Below, one piece after another: positions 63,032 through 64,000 of a DNA stretch of 64,000 bases. Location of the stretch: positions 1-64,000 of the forward strand of contig CAMAPT010000009.1 of the NCBI GenBank assembly GCA_945860225.1, read 5' to 3'. Below the pieces are notes generated by a model. It had not been told where the DNA came from, made no database searches, and saw only the letters and a program-made list of their open reading frames with translations. The stretch's first letter is position 1. Every line of letters starts with the position of its first letter. The DNA is from Chitinophaga pinensis (GTDB taxonomy: Bacteria; Bacteroidota; Bacteroidia; B-17B0; Aurantibacillaceae). Made by a program: the position numbers and the translations under genes.

Positions 63032-63823
63032 ATGACCGAACAGATAGAAAAAATACGAAAAAGTATAGAACCCTTAAGGCAAGAAATCATGAATCACAAA
63101 GTGTATTCAGTGATTAAAAGCAAGGAAGACTTAACTTTATTTATGCAACACCACGTATTTGCAGTTTGGGATTTTATGTCCTTACTCAAATCTTTACAAA
63201 ATAATTTAACCTGCACTTCTATTCCTTGGTTTCCAAAAGGATCAGCGGAAACTAGACACCTAATTAATGAGATTGTAGTAGGCGAAGAGTCGGATATAGA
63301 CCTATCAGGTAATAGAAAAAGTCATTTTGAACTGTATTTAGACGCCATGCATCAATGTGGGGCCAATACTACGCAGATAAATACATTTATTGAGGTCTTA
63401 AAGAAATCAAACGATTTTAAAGAGGCTTATGATATTTCTTCTGCCCCAAAAGCTGCTCAACATTTTGTTGATTTTACATTCAGCATTATTAATAGTAATA
63501 AAGATTACTTACAATCAGCTATTTTTACATTTGGAAGAGAAGATTTAATCCCGGGCATGTTTATGTCGATTATCAATGACATCAATAAAACTTTTCCGGA
63601 TACAATTACAGTTTTCAAATATTATTTAGAAAGACATATCGAAGTTGACGGCGATCATCACAGTCACTTAGCATTGAAAATGACCTATAATTTATGCGGA
63701 AACAGCGAAGAAAAATGGCGAGAAGCAGAACAGGCTACTATAGAATCATTAAAAAAGCGAATTGCCTTGTGGGATAGTGTTTATGAAGAAATTACGACTA
63801 AACAAAAATCATTTGTAGTTTAA
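63032..63823 (+). CDS. DUF3050 family protein, heme-oxygenase-like fold
   Basis: A 263-aa cytoplasmic protein. The DUF3050 pattern is clear: HKVYSVIKSKEDLTLFMQHHVFAVWDFMSLLK, then GEESDIDLSG, and the C-terminal ERHIEVDGDHHSHLA. The Glu and His residues in these three segments are placed as in heme-oxygenase-like diiron enzymes, so an oxidase role is possible, but I cannot show that both iron sites are complete. It has its own promoter. The protein ends 177 bp before the window edge. Confidence 0.8.
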   Translation: MTEQIEKIRKSIEPLRQEIMNHKVYSVIKSKEDLTLFMQHHVFAVWDFMSLLKSLQNNLTCTSIPWFPKGSAETRHLINEIVVGEESDIDLSGNRKSHFELYLDAMHQCGANTTQINTFIEVLKKSNDFKEAYDISSAPKAAQHFVDFTFSIINSNKDYLQSAIFTFGREDLIPGMFMSIINDINKTFPDTITVFKYYLERHIEVDGDHHSHLALKMTYNLCGNSEEKWREAEQATIESLKKRIALWDSVYEEITTKQKSFVV

Positions 63824-63938
63824 ATAGACTTGGCTAATAATACATTAATCTCATAACTATATTTTCAGCTAATAAGTAACTTTTTATTAGGTTATTCATA
63901 ATCACAAACTGTTTTTTCAAAAAAAACCCGACTGAATT

Positions 63939-63967
63939 TTTGATTTACAATAAAAACTATATCTTTG
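63939..63967 (+). promoter_or_regulatory. strong Bacteroidota-type promoter at the window end
   Basis: TTTG (63939-63942), a 17-nt spacer and TATCTTTG followed by CAC (63960-63967) is a near-ideal match. The gene it serves begins beyond the window. Confidence 0.7.
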
Positions 63968-64000
63968 CACCCCGATTTTTAATTTTAAATCGCTGATTAT

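Overview
The window is a 64 kb stretch of AT-rich chromosome from a member of the Bacteroidota. The support is: a TamL-type outer-membrane lipoprotein next to a TrmH-family methyltransferase; DUF3822 overlapping rsmD; WG-repeat, DUF4153, DUF4249, SPOR and TSP3 outer-membrane proteins; weak or absent Shine-Dalgarno sequences; and several promoters of the Bacteroidota sigma type (TTTG, about 17-20 nt, TAnnTTTG). I cannot name the genus.

Layout. 1-7 kb (minus strand): the start of a possible transposase, a class D beta-lactamase, hemA, then a run of ATP-grasp ligase, large PLP-dependent decarboxylase and VOC protein. 7.2-11.4 kb (plus): a urea transporter fused to an M23 metallopeptidase domain, followed by two exported TPR proteins, the second with a probable outer-membrane barrel. 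11.4-18.8 kb (minus): a DUF4153 membrane protein, tRNA-Val, tRNA-Ala and the infB-nusA-rimP operon, whose leader carries a terminator-like hairpin. 18.9-23 kb (plus): purN, a 267-bp tandem repeat array abutting an aminopeptidase P start codon, then an ECF sigma factor paired with a membrane-anchored trypsin-like protease. 23-27.8 kb (minus): PaaY-like hexapeptide protein, STAS/SEC14-like protein, a thioredoxin-fold protein lacking CxxC, rsmD, DUF3822, TrmH-family methyltransferase. 27.9-33 kb (plus): tamL-like gene, prfC, an RmlD-like reductase. 33-35.8 kb (minus): leucine-rich-repeat protein, ribF, a MORN-VWA fusion. 36-42.8 kb: pheS, a small TPR protein, membrane proteins, MATE exporter, radA, DUF3108.

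42.75-43.48 kb looks like a single mobile gene cassette carrying an L,D-transpeptidase, with attC-like ends. 43.5-48.7 kb (minus): aroB, a seven-heme cytochrome-TPR lipoprotein and a WG-repeat protein. 48.8-59.1 kb (mostly plus): a small membrane protein, two paralogous TSP3 outer-membrane proteins (one with an EF-hand, one with SPOR-like repeats), a DUF4249 lipoprotein, an AsmA-family protein, and an overlapping pair ending in an FAD-dependent oxidoreductase. 59.1-64 kb is looser: an orphan gene, an HxlR regulator facing a deletion scar (old yellow enzyme start joined to a YciI-like end), a small dimeric alpha/beta-barrel protein, a CDF metal exporter, tRNA-Leu and a DUF3050 protein.

Most genes are housekeeping or envelope functions. 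The best candidates for undescribed biology are the urea-transporter/M23/TPR operon, the aminopeptidase P leader repeats (decoy ATG-AAA-TAG starts plus a hairpin kept by paired changes), the attC-like cassette, the sigma factor/anchored-protease pair, and the VOC/decarboxylase/ATP-grasp operon. No CRISPR array, complete insertion sequence, rRNA gene or phage module is visible.
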